Assembly (NCBI GenBank): GCA_008694505.1
Contig: VZDJ01007753.1
Location: 22,657,800 to 22,721,799, forward strand
Length of the DNA: 64,000 nucleotides
Reading direction: 5' to 3'
Source of the DNA: Cyanoderma ruficeps
Lineage: Eukaryota > Chordata > Aves > Passeriformes > Timaliidae
The position numbers and the translations under genes were made by a program. This document shows, in pieces, positions 62,035 through 64,000 of this stretch. Below the pieces are notes generated by a model. The model was not told where the DNA came from. It worked only from the letters and a program-made list of their open reading frames with translations, and did no database searches. Every line of letters starts with the position of its first letter. The stretch's first letter is position 1.

Positions 62035-62330
62035 ATTTTCCCCGTTTTATTTGCACCCTATTAACAACTGTTACTAGAGCTTTAATTATGCCCCTGTGAT
62101 TGCAGAGATGCGGCTGACTTGTGTCATTTTCCTCCCGGGGGATGCTTTATAATTACCAGCATCCATCGTGGCTGCCTGTAAGCTGATGCTTTTTTATTAC
62201 CAGTTCAATAATCACTGCATCCTTGTGAACATCTGCTCTACAAGCCATGCATCGGAGGTCCCAGTGCCTGTCACTCGATGCTCCCTTGCTGTGGCGACCC
62301 TTTTGCCCTCACCTTCAGTTTATATCTAAT
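62035..62330. promoter_or_regulatory. Strong candidate conserved enhancer-like element
   Basis: This repeat-free segment keeps about seven CpGs (in CCCCGTTT, ATGCGGCT, CCCGGGGG, CATCGTGG, CATCGGAG, CTCGATGC and GGCGACCC) in an otherwise CpG-poor window. It has homeodomain-type sites TTTAATTATG (62081-62090) and ATAATTACC (62149-62157). An internal direct repeat, GATGCTTTATAATTACCAG (62141-62159) and GATGCTTTTTTATTACCAG (62185-62203), matches at 17 of 19 positions with a 44-bp offset. The first repeat unit is also bounded by inverted GATGC/GCATC. These features fit a constrained developmental cis-regulatory element. The motifs are seen; constraint and function are inferred. Confidence 0.35.
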
Positions 62331-62339
62331 TTGCTTAGC

Positions 62340-64000
62340 AGAAGCTTCATCCAGATTGCCTCACAGGAACACAATTAATGCCCCAGATTTGCAAACAAAG
62401 AAATTTTCCCCTTGTTTTTTCTTTTTTTGTCTTATTATCTTGATGTCATATCCTATAATTTGTATTCACAGCAGGGTGAATCAATATAAATCCCAGAAAA
62501 AATATAGTATTTGGTTGGTTATCTAGCTTTGTAATGAAAAGTAGGTAAGTGATGAGGATTTTTTTCTCCATGAACATCCATATAGTATTCTCAAATAAAA
62601 GATAAATATCAGGGCTTTCTGCATATGTTTTCCTACAACAAATGTTGTGGAAAACAAGGAAATGTTTTCCGTATAATAATTTAAATGTTTTATAATTAAG
62701 AATCCTTCCACAGAATGATTTAATAGGAAGGAAATCTCTACTTTTATAAACACATAACTGTTCATGTATGTTTAGATTTTTCTATGCAGGTACATGGATT
62801 CTGAGTGAGTATGTTTTGCTGAAAGAGGGTTATTGTTAGTTGCAGATATGCGTCATGTGGACATGTCCAAAGTAGCTGGAAACACCATCAAATTGTCTAG
62901 TTGGCTCTGTAACTCGCGTGATAAATCCTTTAAGCCATGCAGGTTTCTGCCCATATGTATATTTTTTTTGGCCTATCTTATCAGGCCTTCCATAGTCAGC
63001 AAGGTGCAACAGACCTTCAAATCAATTGCAGCAAATAATGTATTGTACAAAATCTGTAATGTTAGTGTTTCTCTCTACATGATGGTGTAACTTATATGTC
63101 TCTGATTAAAGATTTTTATCTAACCTAGCAAAATTCTTAGAGCACTGAACACTGATATTATCTCTTAGAAAGAAGGATGGCAGAAAATTAGTAAGCACTG
63201 TACATCCATTTTGAAAGCCAGTAAAGTACTAATTGGAAACACATACTTCTACTTAGTGGCTATTTCTCTAGAGTTTCTGGTAATTTCAGCCTTGTTTTTT
63301 GTGAAAGAAGTCTATTTCAAATAATAGCATGATCAATGGCTGTGAAACCTTATTTGGTATGTTTCTATAGAAATGGTCTAGATATTAATTTATTTAAAGG
63401 TTTGAACATTGCCTTCAAAAGGCTTATTACAATTCCCATGAGCCAGTTAAAATACACATAGCTATAACTTCTGTGCCTAAGATGGGCCTGGCCACGAGCT
63501 AGAATAGAACATTTGGGAGACTGTCATCACACAGCCATAATCCTGCATGGCAGTTTAGAGGGGTTTGAAACCAAGAGAAAGTCAGGGAGGCTTTTGTGAG
63601 TACCTTCAGGAAAACACAACCTCATAATATCCATCCAAATTGTGTGATACGTGCCCTGTCTACCTATGTGTCAAAATTTTCTACAAATTAATTTGTTTAA
63701 ATTGTGCCTAGACTGGATCTGGATGAGAGAGGGAGATTTGAATTACCTGTCTGAATGTCTCCTATTTAAAAATAGAAGAAAAAAATCTTGGAGGTTGGGG
63801 TATACTAACTACATCTGACTCTATATACCCCACGGCCAATACAGTGTGCGTCATTAAAAGTTAATGGTCAGGATACTGTAATGTACTCTAGTAACCAGCA
63901 GTCATAGGGCTCCCAAGTATAAAACAGAGATAATCCCAACCTCTGTCTTCATCCAAAGAGCACAAGGGAAACAGAGTTCTGCTCTGTACCCAACACTTCC
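62340..64000. other. Non-coding AT-rich DNA to window end
   Basis: No gene is seen. Near 63830-63865 the words CCACGGCCAAT and GTGTGCGTCATTAAAAG give a CCAAT box and a CRE-like half site, but there is no TATA box, CpG island or downstream open frame to support a promoter. Confidence 0.55.

Noticed and set aside
63830..63865. CCAAT box and CRE-like half site as a promoter
   Set aside because: No TATA box, CpG island, initiator or downstream open frame accompanies them before the window ends.
1..64000. CRISPR array, operon, phage or other prokaryotic system
   Set aside because: There are no regularly spaced direct repeats, no dense coding and no ribosome-binding-site pattern; CR1 elements and base composition point to a vertebrate genome.

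Overview
The window reads as AT-rich, CpG-poor, non-coding vertebrate DNA, most probably from a bird. The best evidence is two 3'-truncated CR1 LINE fragments (37285-37592 and 48396-48763). Both carry the typical CR1 ORF2 C-terminus (HWNRLPRE...) and a 3' tail ending in ATTCTGTGAT or ATTCTATGAT. A third repeat family that I know from bird genomes lies at 37660-38040. Interspersed repeats are otherwise sparse, as expected for a bird. I found no convincing protein-coding gene, rRNA, tRNA, CRISPR array or bacterial-type operon. The open frames of 60-200 codons look like chance openings or frames inside repeats. The stretch is best described as an intergenic gene desert or the inside of a very large intron; the sequence alone does not say which.

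Layout. 1-12 kb is mostly featureless, but holds an old fold-back (MITE-like) element at 1995-2153, a 30-bp sequence present twice 1.3 kb apart (3599 and 4893), several micro tandem duplications and a CpG-dense patch (7351-7475). 12-24 kb holds a 120-nt pyrimidine tract (11961-12081), an 11-bp-arm palindrome (13981-14003), a POU/homeodomain-like cluster (17195-17265), the longest open frame (17952-18548, minus), a palindromic CA/TA microsatellite (18913-19001) and a GA tract. 24-37 kb has an LTR-like remnant (24141-24304) and clusters of homeodomain/MEF2-like motifs (29090-29350, 33203-33345). 37.3-38.1 kb is a repeat cluster. 41.37-41.9 kb is a minus-strand LTR-like remnant with degenerate 28-bp repeats and a hexamer array that switches to a heptamer array. 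42-58 kb is quiet apart from an exact 22-bp duplication that doubles an octamer motif, the second CR1 and fragments of old palindromic repeats. 58-64 kb holds an exact 48-bp tandem duplication (61205-61300) and the two stretches that look most like conserved enhancers (60190-60480 and 62035-62330).

Nothing here amounts to a new multi-gene system. The points most worth following are the CpG-retaining, internally duplicated element at 62035-62330, the recent exact 48-bp duplication, the fold-back element at about 2 kb and the LTR-associated repeat array at 41.4-41.9 kb. Family assignments come from recognising consensus-like blocks by eye, not from a database search.
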